Positions 25,640 through 34,294 of a DNA stretch of 64,000 nucleotides are shown here, piece by piece. The translations under genes and the position numbers were made by a program. The notes under the pieces are model-generated. The model saw only the letters and a list, made by a program, of their open reading frames with translations. It did no database searches and was not told the origin of the DNA. Location: contig CAXXIB010000004.1 in the NCBI GenBank assembly GCA_963675925.2, positions 1,414,362 through 1,478,361 on the forward strand, in the 5' to 3' direction. Each line of letters starts with the position of its first letter. Position 1 is the first letter of the stretch. Source of the stretch: CAXXOK01 sp963675925. GTDB taxonomy: Bacteria > Bacillota > Clostridia > Christensenellales > Aristaeellaceae.

Positions 25640-26209
25640 TTGACGCAAGGGCGTAATTTGCTGGTAGCTGCAAAGGGGCAGGAAAAACTGATGGAATGGA
25701 TCAGTTCTGTTTCTGTCGGCGATATAGTCGTGGCTACCGGGGCCGGACAGGCACGCCGTAAAGCCACCGGGGATGATTTTTCCCTTGCACTCATCAATAT
25801 GCCCCTGCAGGATGAATCCGGACTGGATTTGGCGGTTGACCTGGCGCGCAATACCACTGCGGCGGTCGTATTGCTGGTGAAAACCGAGATCGCGCCCATG
25901 ATCGCCGATACGGCTATCGAGGCCGGGGTGCTGATCGTGACCAAGCCCGTGAACCTGCTGTTATTTGAGCAGATCGTTAAGGTGGGCATTTCCTGCCGCA
26001 ACCGGCTGTTAATGTGTAAGGAGCAAACCGCCCGCCTGCAAACCCGCTATGAGGAACTCAAGGTGATTGATCGCGCCAAGTGCCTGCTCATTGAGCATAT
26101 GCGCATCACTGAGGAAGAAGCCCACCGCGTGCTTGAAAAAGAAGCCATGGACAACCGCATGTCGCGGGTGCGCGTGGCTAAAAAGGTACTCGACCGCTTC
26201 GAGCTGTAA
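25640..26209 (+). CDS. ANTAR-domain antiterminator with receiver-like N-terminus
   Basis: A 189-residue protein starting at TTG 25640, with AGGAG nine bases upstream. The N-terminal half looks like a degenerate receiver domain (ALINMPLQDESGLDLAVDLA, VTKPVNLLLFEQIV). A short coiled coil leads to the C-terminal ANTAR RNA-binding domain (about 128-185: RAKCLLIEHMRITEEEAHRVL). ANTAR proteins bind two-hairpin RNA and prevent termination, often in nitrogen control. The adjacent glutamine-synthetase-like gene is the obvious target candidate. The gene's terminator lies inside the 3' end of convergent arsC. Confidence 0.9.
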   Translation: MTQGRNLLVAAKGQEKLMEWISSVSVGDIVVATGAGQARRKATGDDFSLALINMPLQDESGLDLAVDLARNTTAAVVLLVKTEIAPMIADTAIEAGVLIVTKPVNLLLFEQIVKVGISCRNRLLMCKEQTARLQTRYEELKVIDRAKCLLIEHMRITEEEAHRVLEKEAMDNRMSRVRVAKKVLDRFEL

Positions 26210-26210
26210 G

Positions 26211-26615
26211 CTAGGCTTGTATCAAATCCTCGCAGGTTGCTGCGAGGGTTTTTATTTTAGACGCAATGGTATCAATCACCGTATGGAAAGCCTCGTCGCC
26301 GTGCCCGCTCGGGTCGTCCAGCCCCCAGTCTTCCCGATACCGGCAGGGCAGGGTAGGGCATTGCACGTTGCAGCCCATCGTGATGACGATATCCACCGGG
26401 GGAATATCCTGCAGTAGTTTGGGGTGCTGTGTCAGCTCCATATCAATGCCGAACCGCTGCTTCATGATGCGCACTGCGTCGGGATTGATGCTGTCTTTCA
26501 CGTGGGTGCCTGCCGAGAAGGACAGGAACGCATCCTTTGCATATAACTTGCCCAGGGCTTCGGCAATCTGGCTGCGGCAGGAGTTATGTACACAGATAAA
26601 GGCGACTTTGATCAT
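26211..26615 (-). CDS. arsC: Arsenate reductase ArsC (thioredoxin-coupled, LMW-phosphatase fold)
   Basis: A 134-residue protein. The P-loop CVHNSCR gives catalytic C8 with C13 and R14, and GCNVQCPTLPC supplies the redox cysteines C82, C86 and C91 used for relay to thioredoxin. It reduces arsenate to arsenite, which the Acr3 pump encoded just upstream exports. Its ATG overlaps the acr3 stop (ATGA), so the two are translationally coupled. Its 3' end overlaps the convergent ANTAR terminator. Confidence 0.94.
   Translation of the reverse strand: MIKVAFICVHNSCRSQIAEALGKLYAKDAFLSFSAGTHVKDSINPDAVRIMKQRFGIDMELTQHPKLLQDIPPVDIVITMGCNVQCPTLPCRYREDWGLDDPSGHGDEAFHTVIDTIASKIKTLAATCEDLIQA
26228..26253 (+). 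terminator. Terminator of the ANTAR gene
   Basis: CCTCGCAG and CTGCGAGG arms (8 bp, GTTG loop) followed by GTTTTT. It is antisense to the last codons of arsC. Confidence 0.85.
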
Positions 26616-27661
26616 GCTGTTTCAAACCATCCTTTCGTGCGGTTGGCGATGCGGACCAGCATCAGCATCAGCGGAACCTCAACCAGTACGCCGACTATGG
26701 TCGCCAGCGTTGCCGGAGAGGATGCGCCAAATAGCGAGATACTCACCGCTACCGCCAGCTCAAAGAAATTGCTGGCACCGATCATACCGGCAGGCGCGGC
26801 TATGCAGTGGGGGAGTTTTAAAGCCTTGGAGGACAGGTATGCAGTGAAGAAAATCAGTACTGTTTGCAGCGTCAGCGGTACGGCGATCAGCAGGATGTGC
26901 AGGGGGTTTTGTAAAATCACATCCCCCTGAAAGGAAAAGATAATGACCAGTGTCAGCAGCAGCCCGGTAATGGTCACGCCGGAAAACCGGGGCAGCACGG
27001 TTTCGTTCAGATAGGTCAGACTGCGCTTTTTGATGATTGCCCGGCGCGACAGCATACCCCCGGCCAGCGGAATGACTACAAACAAACCAACGGATAAAAG
27101 CAGCGTATCCCAGGGGATGACAATGCCGCCAATGCCCAGCAGCAACGCGACGATGGGGGTGAATGCGACCAGGATAATCAGATCGTTGGTGGCGACCTGG
27201 ACTACGGTATAGGCGGCATCTCCCTTGGTTAGATGGCTCCAAACAAACACCATTGCCGTACACGGCGCAGCGCCCAGCAGTACCGCGCCCGCCAGGTAGT
27301 CCCTGGCAAGCTGCGGGGAGATCCACGATTTGAAAATGACAGAGAAGAACAACCAGGCAATCAAGAACATGGTAAACGGCTTAATCAGCCAGTTTACAGA
27401 CCAGGTCACAAACAGACCTTTGGGGTTTTTGCGTACATTGCGTATGCTTTGGAAATCTACTTTCAGCATCATGGGATAAATCATCAGCCAGATCAGCACG
27501 GCGATGGGGATGGAAACCTGTGCATATTGGAGTTTTGACAATGCCGCCGGGATTTGCGGCAGATATTTGCCGATCAGAATACCCGCGCCCATGCATAGTA
27601 ATACCCATAGGGTGAGGTACTTTTCAAAAAAACTGATCGTCGGTTTTTCGCTTGGCTTCAT
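26612..27661 (-). CDS. acr3: Arsenite efflux permease Acr3
   Basis: A 349-residue membrane protein with about ten transmembrane segments. The start is set at 27661, where AGGAGG precedes MKPSEKPTIS; the longer frame has no such site. The conserved AAPCTAMVFVWS segment contains the functional cysteine (C134), followed by VQVATNDLIIL. It extrudes arsenite using the membrane potential. It is first in a two-gene unit with arsC. No arsR gene is visible, but the promoter carries an operator-like palindrome. Confidence 0.94.
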   Translation of the reverse strand: MKPSEKPTISFFEKYLTLWVLLCMGAGILIGKYLPQIPAALSKLQYAQVSIPIAVLIWLMIYPMMLKVDFQSIRNVRKNPKGLFVTWSVNWLIKPFTMFLIAWLFFSVIFKSWISPQLARDYLAGAVLLGAAPCTAMVFVWSHLTKGDAAYTVVQVATNDLIILVAFTPIVALLLGIGGIVIPWDTLLLSVGLFVVIPLAGGMLSRRAIIKKRSLTYLNETVLPRFSGVTITGLLLTLVIIFSFQGDVILQNPLHILLIAVPLTLQTVLIFFTAYLSSKALKLPHCIAAPAGMIGASNFFELAVAVSISLFGASSPATLATIVGVLVEVPLMLMLVRIANRTKGWFETA

Positions 27662-27714
27662 GGGAACCTCCTGTTGTGGGAATTGAGGCAGAGCATTGCG
27701 TGCCATGATATAAA

Positions 27715-27740
27715 ATCGAAGTATTTAGATATATCGATAT
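27715..27740. promoter_or_regulatory. Possible ArsR-type operator
   Basis: Inverted repeat ATCGA-N14-TCGAT in an AT-rich stretch that covers the predicted transcription start of acr3. The position suits an ArsR/SmtB repressor. Identity not provable from sequence. Confidence 0.45.
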
Positions 27741-27741
27741 G

Positions 27742-27770
27742 ATTATAGAATACGGAGTACTGCATGTCAA
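27742..27770 (-). promoter_or_regulatory. Promoter of acr3-arsC
   Basis: Minus strand TTGACA, 17-base spacer, TATAAT: a full consensus promoter, as expected for a repressed resistance operon. Confidence 0.88.
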
Positions 27771-27791
27771 TGGAATTTACACAAATATAAC

Positions 27792-27822
27792 AAAACCCCG
27801 CGCCACGAAATGCGGCACGGGG
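27792..27822 (-). terminator. Terminator of the SH3/peptidoglycan-binding gene
   Basis: Minus strand CCCCGTGCC and GGCGCGGGG arms (9 bp with one G-U) followed by TTTTG. Confidence 0.85.
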
Positions 27823-27839
27823 TGAATGGATTGTTTTGC

Positions 27840-30440
27840 TTACTGCACTTTGCTGGCACCGAAGTAGCCGGGCGCTTTATTGTAGGCTTCGTTGATGTTG
27901 GACATGTGGGTGGGGCTCACTTCTTTGGAACCATGCGTTAAGCTGCCGTAGAAGTGCATACAGAGCATACCGTACATGTTATTGAGCTTGTAGTAGTACT
28001 GCCCGTTGCGGGTGGACCTGGAAAAGCTTGACGTACCATCGAAGCCATGGGGCACAATGTAGATGCTGGCGCAGTATACTGTGCCGTTGAGGTTGACCCA
28101 TACGGGGATTTTAGCATCGTTGGTGTTGTGATAGTAACTCGTGTCATTCCAGCGGATTTTCGGCCAGGTATACCGGGGATAATCCTCTGGGCCGGAGGCC
28201 TTGATTAAGGCAAGTTCACTGGAAGTGGGCGGATCAGGATCATACGTCATGCCCAGAATGGAGGTAAACACAGCGGTATCGGTGGCATCGAAAGGAACAA
28301 CGTCGGCATGGTTGCTGCCCGACCAGCGCCAGACGCGGAATACCCTGTGCTGGGAATCGTTCACGGCCATGACCGTAGCCATGCTGGCTTTGGGGAACAG
28401 GGACCGGCTTCCACCGTCAATCTCAGCCCAGGAGCCTTTTTTCACCTTCGTGAAGGTGCCAAAGTCGCCAACGCTGGGCACATTCCCCGAGCCGCTGCCG
28501 CTGCGCTTAGCCTGCAGGGCAGCCATACCGGCGGCAAACAGGTCAATACTGTCGGTGGCGCTTACGGTTTCGTTGATCGGCGATACACCGAACTTGGTTT
28601 TGTACGCTTTCACAGCATCCGCTGTCTTGGCGCCGTAAATGCCGTCAATCGTATCGGTGTACAGCTCCAGCTGGTAGAGTGCGGCCTGAATGGCGTGCAC
28701 ATACACGTTGCTGGTGCGGATGGTGGTGGAGCCGCCGAGGGTTTCCCCGGCCTGCTGGCCGCTGGGCAGTCCGGACGGCCAAATGGTGTTAATGATATAG
28801 CGGTTCAGTGCGTCTGTGGTCATCAGCCCCGACTTCAGATCGGAGGAATAGGCTGTGTGGTACACATCGCCGTTATTGTAATACACGTTGATGTAGTCGT
28901 TGCCGCCTTCGGAATACGAGCTCGTGCTCACAAGCTGCAATACGGTATTTTTGGCAAGCGTGACCGGCGAACCAGATTTGTTGGACGGCTTATCGCCCTT
29001 GGTGATGGTCATATTGTCTTTGACGAACTGCACATACCTGGCATCGGTGTCGGGCATACCTGCACTGCCGAAATCGGCATCGGCGCAGTCGCTGCGCACC
29101 CAGCCTGTGCGGCCGCTCTCGGTACGGATGTTATACCAGGTGTAGTTGTCCTGTTCCTGTGCCGGCCCGATCATCGTGGCGACATCGCCGGTATTGAGGT
29201 GATAGCCGGACTGTGCGCCTGCGGGGGATTTACGGATGTGGGTCCATTTCTTGGTGATGGTCACCGTACCGTAATCGGTAATCGTAGGCGTGGGGGAGGG
29301 GGTAGTGCCACCGCCGGAGGACAGGTCTGTAACATAGGTGCCCATGACCCAGCCATAGGTACCATGATATTTAATGTAATACCAGGTGACGCTGCCGTTG
29401 AGCTGCGTGCGGGTGTATTCAAGCAGCGTATTGGGTAATGCGATCATACCCAGATAGGCAGAGCTGGTGGAGTAGGACTTGCGGATACGCAGGTTCTTCA
29501 CCGTGGTCTTTATGGTGTTTTCTCTAACAACATCGCCGCCTCCGGTAGAGGGGTCAGTTTGACCCGGGTTGGCGCGAATATACGCCAGCCTGGCCGTGGA
29601 CAGCGGGAAGAGCTTGTTGAGCGTAGCTTCATTGGCAACGCCGGTTTTGCTTAAGCTATTGGCACTCTGGAACGCCTTGACAGCGCCGTAGGTAATGGGG
29701 CCGTAGCTGCCGTCCATCTTGTCCTTATAGTAGCCCAGCAGCGCAAGCCCCGCCTGCACGGCATGGGTCAGAATATCGCCTTTGTTATACAGCTCGGCAC
29801 TTTTGCCGGTGTTAGAGGCTTTCCACAGAATATCCTCAATGTAGGTGTTGAGTTCATCCGTGGTTAAAACAGCATCTTCAAACGCTGCGTTATACAGGGT
29901 GTGGTATACAATGTTTTGGTAATATACGTTGATGTATTTTTTGGATACGCCACTTTTGGTCGCGTTGTAGGAGGTGCCGGTTACCAGCTGCAGCACCGTG
30001 CCGATGCCAAGAGTTACCTTGGTGCCGGATTCGGGGTTGGATGTACCGCTGCCCTTATAAATATCGGTTGCAACAGTGAGTTTTGCATACTTTTTCGTGG
30101 TGGACGGCATGCCGGCGCTGTCAAAGTCAGCGGTCGCATACCCGCCGTGCACATAGCCGGAGGTTCTGCTAGAGCGTATGTTATACCAGGTTACGCCGTC
30201 TTTGACGACGGATGGACCAATCATCGGATAGTCTCCCGGCTGGGCGAAATACCCGGTCCTGGAGCCTGCGGGGCTGGTACGAATGACCACGTTCTTGGCC
30301 GTCACCTTGACGGTACCGTATGCACCGGACGTGGTTGCGGCGGAAGCGGCCGTCGGCAGAAGGGCGATCAACAAGCTCACCATGAGCAAAAGCGATACGC
30401 TTCTGCGAAGTATCTTGTTGTTGCGCATTATTGTTTTCAT
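27840..30440 (-). CDS. Large secreted SH3 and peptidoglycan-binding repeat protein
   Basis: An 866-residue exported protein: signal peptide 1-34 (ending ASA before ATT), then two related modules. Module 1 has an SH3-like domain (about 40-105) and a peptidoglycan-binding domain (about 228-285); a separate SH3 domain lies at about 315-370. Module 2 repeats SH3 (about 390-455) and peptidoglycan binding (about 575-630). Gly/Ser/Pro linkers join them. The last 185 residues form a separate domain with conserved-looking MHFYGSLTHGS and a later THMSNINEAY, function unknown to me. GGGGAG precedes the ATG. It has its own strong promoter and terminator. A wall-associated remodelling or germination role is possible. 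Confidence 0.85.
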   Translation of the reverse strand: MKTIMRNNKILRRSVSLLLMVSLLIALLPTAASAATTSGAYGTVKVTAKNVVIRTSPAGSRTGYFAQPGDYPMIGPSVVKDGVTWYNIRSSRTSGYVHGGYATADFDSAGMPSTTKKYAKLTVATDIYKGSGTSNPESGTKVTLGIGTVLQLVTGTSYNATKSGVSKKYINVYYQNIVYHTLYNAAFEDAVLTTDELNTYIEDILWKASNTGKSAELYNKGDILTHAVQAGLALLGYYKDKMDGSYGPITYGAVKAFQSANSLSKTGVANEATLNKLFPLSTARLAYIRANPGQTDPSTGGGDVVRENTIKTTVKNLRIRKSYSTSSAYLGMIALPNTLLEYTRTQLNGSVTWYYIKYHGTYGWVMGTYVTDLSSGGGTTPSPTPTITDYGTVTITKKWTHIRKSPAGAQSGYHLNTGDVATMIGPAQEQDNYTWYNIRTESGRTGWVRSDCADADFGSAGMPDTDARYVQFVKDNMTITKGDKPSNKSGSPVTLAKNTVLQLVSTSSYSEGGNDYINVYYNNGDVYHTAYSSDLKSGLMTTDALNRYIINTIWPSGLPSGQQAGETLGGSTTIRTSNVYVHAIQAALYQLELYTDTIDGIYGAKTADAVKAYKTKFGVSPINETVSATDSIDLFAAGMAALQAKRSGSGSGNVPSVGDFGTFTKVKKGSWAEIDGGSRSLFPKASMATVMAVNDSQHRVFRVWRWSGSNHADVVPFDATDTAVFTSILGMTYDPDPPTSSELALIKASGPEDYPRYTWPKIRWNDTSYYHNTNDAKIPVWVNLNGTVYCASIYIVPHGFDGTSSFSRSTRNGQYYYKLNNMYGMLCMHFYGSLTHGSKEVSPTHMSNINEAYNKAPGYFGASKVQ

Positions 30441-30516
30441 GCTGGTGTCTCCCCGTTTCCGTATGATTTCAGGTCTCTATTTGTGCTATGTTTCCTATAG
30501 ATAATATCTCAGCCTG

Positions 30517-30545
30517 ATAATATTACAAAATTATTACATTGTCAA
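30517..30545 (-). promoter_or_regulatory. Promoter of the SH3/peptidoglycan-binding gene
   Basis: Minus strand TTGACA, 17-base AT-rich spacer, TATTAT, with an AT-rich region upstream that could act as an UP element. Confidence 0.8.
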
Positions 30546-30629
30546 GGTGAAAATCAAAACATATCCCAATTATTTGTGAATAAATTGCGCATTTTTCGGC
30601 ATATTGCGCAAGCGCGCAGAGCGAAGTGT

Positions 30630-31661
30630 TTATAAGGCTTCCACAGCAGTCAGCAAAGCAGCGACAGTATCCGCTGCTGTGGTCGCGCCGATGCAGATGC
30701 GCACGGCGGTGTGTGTGTCGTCAACGGCCTCCCAAAATGCAAAGCTAAAGCTTTTTTGCAGGGCTTGGAGCGCGTCGTTTGGCAGGATGGGGAAAATCTG
30801 GTTGGTTTTAGTGTCGGCCAGCAGTGTATATCCCTTTTTCAGCAGCGCATGCTTGATGGTCTGCGCCTGCTGGTTGGCTTTTTTGCCTAAGGAAACGTAA
30901 TGACCATCCGACATGAGTGCCTGAAACTGCACCGCCAGCAGCCGTCCCTTGGCCAGCAACGCACCCCGCTGCTTAATGCTATAGCGGAAATATGGCCAGT
31001 CCGTGCTGTTTTTCAGCACCGCTGCTTCCCCAAACAATGTGCCGCATTTGGTGCCGCCGATGGTGAATGCATCGCAAATGTTGGACAGATAGGTGAGATC
31101 AACCTCCGGTTGCGCGGCCAGGCCGTAGGCCAGCCGGGCACCGTCGATAAACAGCTTCAGCCCGCAGTCCCGGGTCGCCTGGGCGATGGCATCAAGCTCG
31201 GTGCGGGTGTACAGGGTACCAAGCTCTGTGGGATGGCTTAAGTACACCATCGCGGGGCGCACAATGTGTTCGTGGGTTACATCGTCAATATGCGCCTGAT
31301 AGGCATCGCGTATCTGCCGGGCGGTGATTTTACCTTGCACGCTTGGCAGCGTAAGCACCTTATGGCCTGTTGCTTCCACCGCACCGGTTTCGTGGGTGTG
31401 AATATGCCCAAGATCGGAGCTGATCACGCCCTCAAACGGCCGAAGCGCAGCAGAAATAATGGTCAGGTTTGCCTGCGTACCGCCGACAAAGAAATGCACA
31501 TCCGCTTGCGGGGCGTTGCACAGTGCGCGAATTTGTACTTTCACATCGCGGGTCAGTGCATCGTCACCGTAGCCGGGGGTTTGCAGGGAGTTGGTCGCCG
31601 TCAGCGCTTGCAATACTTTTGCATCCGCGCCTTCCTGATAGTCACTCTGAAAAAGAACCAC
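30630..31661 (-). CDS. Threonine aldolase family PLP enzyme
   Basis: A 343-residue fold-type I PLP enzyme: FFVGGTQANLTIISA, SDLGHIHTHETGAVEATGHK (core HTHETGAVEATG), LFIDGARLAYGL (PLP-binding Asp) and TIGGTKCGTLFGEA with the Schiff-base lysine near residue 200. It cleaves threonine or allo-threonine to glycine and acetaldehyde. I place the start at GTG 31661: GGAAGGGA lies eight bases upstream and the codon follows the stop of the preceding gene by one base. The ATG at 31688 would overlap that gene and lacks a site. Last gene of the radA unit. Confidence 0.88.
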   Translation of the reverse strand: MVLFQSDYQEGADAKVLQALTATNSLQTPGYGDDALTRDVKVQIRALCNAPQADVHFFVGGTQANLTIISAALRPFEGVISSDLGHIHTHETGAVEATGHKVLTLPSVQGKITARQIRDAYQAHIDDVTHEHIVRPAMVYLSHPTELGTLYTRTELDAIAQATRDCGLKLFIDGARLAYGLAAQPEVDLTYLSNICDAFTIGGTKCGTLFGEAAVLKNSTDWPYFRYSIKQRGALLAKGRLLAVQFQALMSDGHYVSLGKKANQQAQTIKHALLKKGYTLLADTKTNQIFPILPNDALQALQKSFSFAFWEAVDDTHTAVRICIGATTAADTVAALLTAVEAL

Positions 31662-31662
31662 G

Positions 31663-32814
31663 TTAATATTCCCTTCCGTTCGAAGCATGTTTCAATCCGG
31701 CGAAAATCATACGCCCGGCGCTGGTTTGCAAGACTGTGGAGACGATAATATCGGCCCTGTGGCCCACCAGATGCCTGGCTTGATCGACAACGATCATCGT
31801 GCCGTCGTCCAGATAGGCTACACCCTGCCCGGCTTCCTTGCCCTCGCGTACGATTTCCACGGTGATTTCTTCACCGGTGGCAAGCATCGGCTTAAGCGCG
31901 TTAGCCAGATCGTTGATGTTCAGGGCCTTGACGCCGGAGATGCGCGCAACCTTGTTTAAGTTATAGTCGTTAGTGACCACAACACCGCCCAGTGTTTGGC
32001 ATAGGGTCAGCAGCTGTACATCGACCTCGTTGGTATCGTGGTTGTCACGTTCGCGGATAATTACGCGGTCACCCAGTTTGGTTTGCAGCTGCTTAACAAT
32101 ATCCAGCCCGCGCCGCCCGCGTGTACGCTTGAGGGTATCGGCACTGTCGGCAATATGGCGCAGCTCGTCCAGCACAAACTCGGCGATGACTAAATCGCCC
32201 TCCAGAAAGCCGGTGGCAGCGATGTCCAGTATGCGTCCGTCGATCAGCACGGAGGTATCCAGCACCTTGGGGGGGATGCCGCTTGGCTTAGCGCTGTCAT
32301 CCTCCGGCTCGGAATCGTCTAAAATGATGTTGAGCGCGTCAAGCTGCGTCGCGCCCCGGCGTACGGGTTTATCATTGTAGCGCTGGTAACCGATGCGCAT
32401 GCCCATGGTGCCCAGCACCACATAGAGGATCGCCGAGAGCGACAGCGTAAGCAAACTGGACCCGGCGGACTGAACCAGCAGGTGCAGCAATGCTGCGATG
32501 CTCAGGCCGACAATCAGCCCCATCGCCGACAGATAAATTTGGCGGGTAGGCATACTCGTCCAGTTCCGCTCGATAATGCCGGACAGCCGCATCACGCGCA
32601 GCATGAAGTTGTGCGAAAATGCAAAAAAGATAAGTCCGAATAAAACACACAGGATGACATATAGCATGATAATGCTGTCCTGCCCGACAAATACGTGCGG
32701 ATAGGCCCGCTCCATAAATGGCTGTACCCCGGCGGCGACCATTGCGCCAAGCCCGGCACCGACCGCTGTGATTAGTAGCCGGAGCAGCTTAGCAAGCCAT
32801 TGGTTTCGTCTCAT
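31663..32814 (-). CDS. PIN-TRAM domain membrane protein (YacL family)
   Basis: A 383-residue protein with four predicted transmembrane helices in the first 145 residues, a PIN nuclease domain beginning KVLDTSVLIDGR (first catalytic aspartate) with GRRGLDIVKQLQ and VVVTNDYNLNKVA (later acidic site), and a C-terminal TRAM RNA-binding domain (EITVEIVREGKEAGQGVAYLDDG). Its family is called YacL in Bacillus and usually sits with radA and disA. Here it directly follows radA and disA is absent. Probable membrane-tethered ribonuclease; target unknown. Confidence 0.92.
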   Translation of the reverse strand: MRRNQWLAKLLRLLITAVGAGLGAMVAAGVQPFMERAYPHVFVGQDSIIMLYVILCVLFGLIFFAFSHNFMLRVMRLSGIIERNWTSMPTRQIYLSAMGLIVGLSIAALLHLLVQSAGSSLLTLSLSAILYVVLGTMGMRIGYQRYNDKPVRRGATQLDALNIILDDSEPEDDSAKPSGIPPKVLDTSVLIDGRILDIAATGFLEGDLVIAEFVLDELRHIADSADTLKRTRGRRGLDIVKQLQTKLGDRVIIRERDNHDTNEVDVQLLTLCQTLGGVVVTNDYNLNKVARISGVKALNINDLANALKPMLATGEEITVEIVREGKEAGQGVAYLDDGTMIVVDQARHLVGHRADIIVSTVLQTSAGRMIFAGLKHASNGREY

Positions 32815-32836
32815 AACGCGTCCCTTCCTTTCTTGT

Positions 32837-34213
32837 TTAATGTACGATCGCCAGTGCCTGCATCAGGGTGTCGACCCCGGTGACCGATGCGTTTTTCACT
32901 GGAGGTAAATTCTTTAAGTTCTGCTTGGGTAAAATGATGTCGGTAAATCCCAGCCGCATGCACTCGGCCACGCGCCGCTCGGCATTGGCGATGGGGCGCA
33001 CTTCGCCGCAAAGGCCAACCTCGCCCATGACACACAGTTTTGATGACAGTGAAAAGCCCTCCAGGCTCGAAGCCACGGCCATGCATACAGCCAAATCAGC
33101 AGCGGGGTCGTCCAGCTCCAGTCCTCCGGCTACGCTGACATACACATCCTGATTGTATAGCTTTTTCTTAGCGCGTTTTTCCATCACGGCCAGCAGCAGG
33201 GCAATGCGGCCGGAGTCCAGCCCGCCCACGGTGCGCTTGGGCATGGGGTAAAAGCTGTGTGATGCCAGGGCCTGTAAATCGCACAAAATAGGGCGGCTGC
33301 CGCGCATGGTACAAAAGACCACGCTGCCGCTGGCACCTCGCGCACGCTGGGAAAGCAGGGTTTCGCTGGGGTTTTCTACAGGGAACATCCCTGTTTGCCG
33401 CATTTCAAACACGCCCAGCTCGTTCACGCTGCCAAAACGGTTCTTGGTCGCGCGCAGCAGTCGATACTCGTGCTGGCGGTCGCCTTCAAACGAAAGCACC
33501 GTATCCACCATGTGTTCCAGCACACGGGGACCGGCCAGGGAGCCGTCCTTGGTGACATGACCGACCAGAAACACCGAGAGGCCGGTGGTTTTGGCGTGGC
33601 GGATGATGGCCGAAGCGCTCTGCCGCACCTGCGATACGCTGCCTGGCGCAGAAGAACTGTCGGACGATACCATGGTCTGGATCGAGTCAATCACCAGTAC
33701 ATCGGGGGTGAGCATTTCGCATTTTTCTAAAATGCTGTCCACGCCGTTTTCAGCCAGCACATACAGCTTATTCTGTTTTACCTGCAAGCGCTTGGCACGC
33801 ATCTTGATCTGGCGCGTACTTTCCTCGCCGCTGACATAGAGCACCTGCTGTTTTTGGCTTAGCTCTGCCGCGACCTGCAATAAGAGGGTGGATTTACCAA
33901 TCCCCGGGTCGCCGCCCAGCAGCGTAACGCTGCCTTCGGTCAGCCCGCCGCCCAGCACCCGGTCCAGCTCCTCGTTTCCGGTCAGTACGCGGGTTTCCTT
34001 GGCATCGTCGATGGATTGCAAAAGCACCGCATCGGTCACAGGCATGCGGTAGCGGGCCGCTTTTTCGGCGGTCTTGCCCACGGCCTGTGCGGAGGCAACC
34101 GAGGTCTGTTCCTCAAAGGTGTTCCAGGCGCTGCAATCGGGACACTGACCAAGCCAGCGCGGTGCCTGATACCCACAGGCGGCGCAGACATATACGCTCT
34201 TGTCTTTTGGCAA
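32837..34213 (-). CDS. radA: DNA repair protein RadA
   Basis: A 458-residue RecA-like ATPase. It starts at TTG 34213 (LPKDKSVYVC aligns with the usual MAKDKxxYVC) with AAAGGA six bases upstream; the ATG at 34231 has no binding site. A four-cysteine zinc finger spans about residues 10-27 (CAACGY...CPDC), followed by Walker A GDPGIGKST, the RadA-specific KNRFG motif and a C-terminal Lon-like domain (GGLELDDPAADLAVCMA). RadA promotes branch migration in recombination. It heads the radA-yacL-threonine aldolase unit. Confidence 0.96.
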   Translation of the reverse strand: MPKDKSVYVCAACGYQAPRWLGQCPDCSAWNTFEEQTSVASAQAVGKTAEKAARYRMPVTDAVLLQSIDDAKETRVLTGNEELDRVLGGGLTEGSVTLLGGDPGIGKSTLLLQVAAELSQKQQVLYVSGEESTRQIKMRAKRLQVKQNKLYVLAENGVDSILEKCEMLTPDVLVIDSIQTMVSSDSSSAPGSVSQVRQSASAIIRHAKTTGLSVFLVGHVTKDGSLAGPRVLEHMVDTVLSFEGDRQHEYRLLRATKNRFGSVNELGVFEMRQTGMFPVENPSETLLSQRARGASGSVVFCTMRGSRPILCDLQALASHSFYPMPKRTVGGLDSGRIALLLAVMEKRAKKKLYNQDVYVSVAGGLELDDPAADLAVCMAVASSLEGFSLSSKLCVMGEVGLCGEVRPIANAERRVAECMRLGFTDIILPKQNLKNLPPVKNASVTGVDTLMQALAIVH

Positions 34214-34261
34214 ATGCGTTCCTTTCAGCATGTGTTTACACGCATTGTATGATACCTAAAC

Positions 34262-34267
34262 AGTATA
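34262..34267 (-). promoter_or_regulatory. Extended -10 element of radA
   Basis: Minus strand TGCTATACT, about 50 bases before the TTG start. The -35 region is poor, as expected for an extended -10 promoter. Confidence 0.5.
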
Positions 34268-34294
34268 GCATGATTTTTACGGAAAATCAGGCGC

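Noticed and set aside
28308..29438. Long open frame of 376 residues on the plus strand
   Set aside because: Antisense to the SH3/peptidoglycan-binding gene, which has signal peptide, repeats, promoter and terminator.
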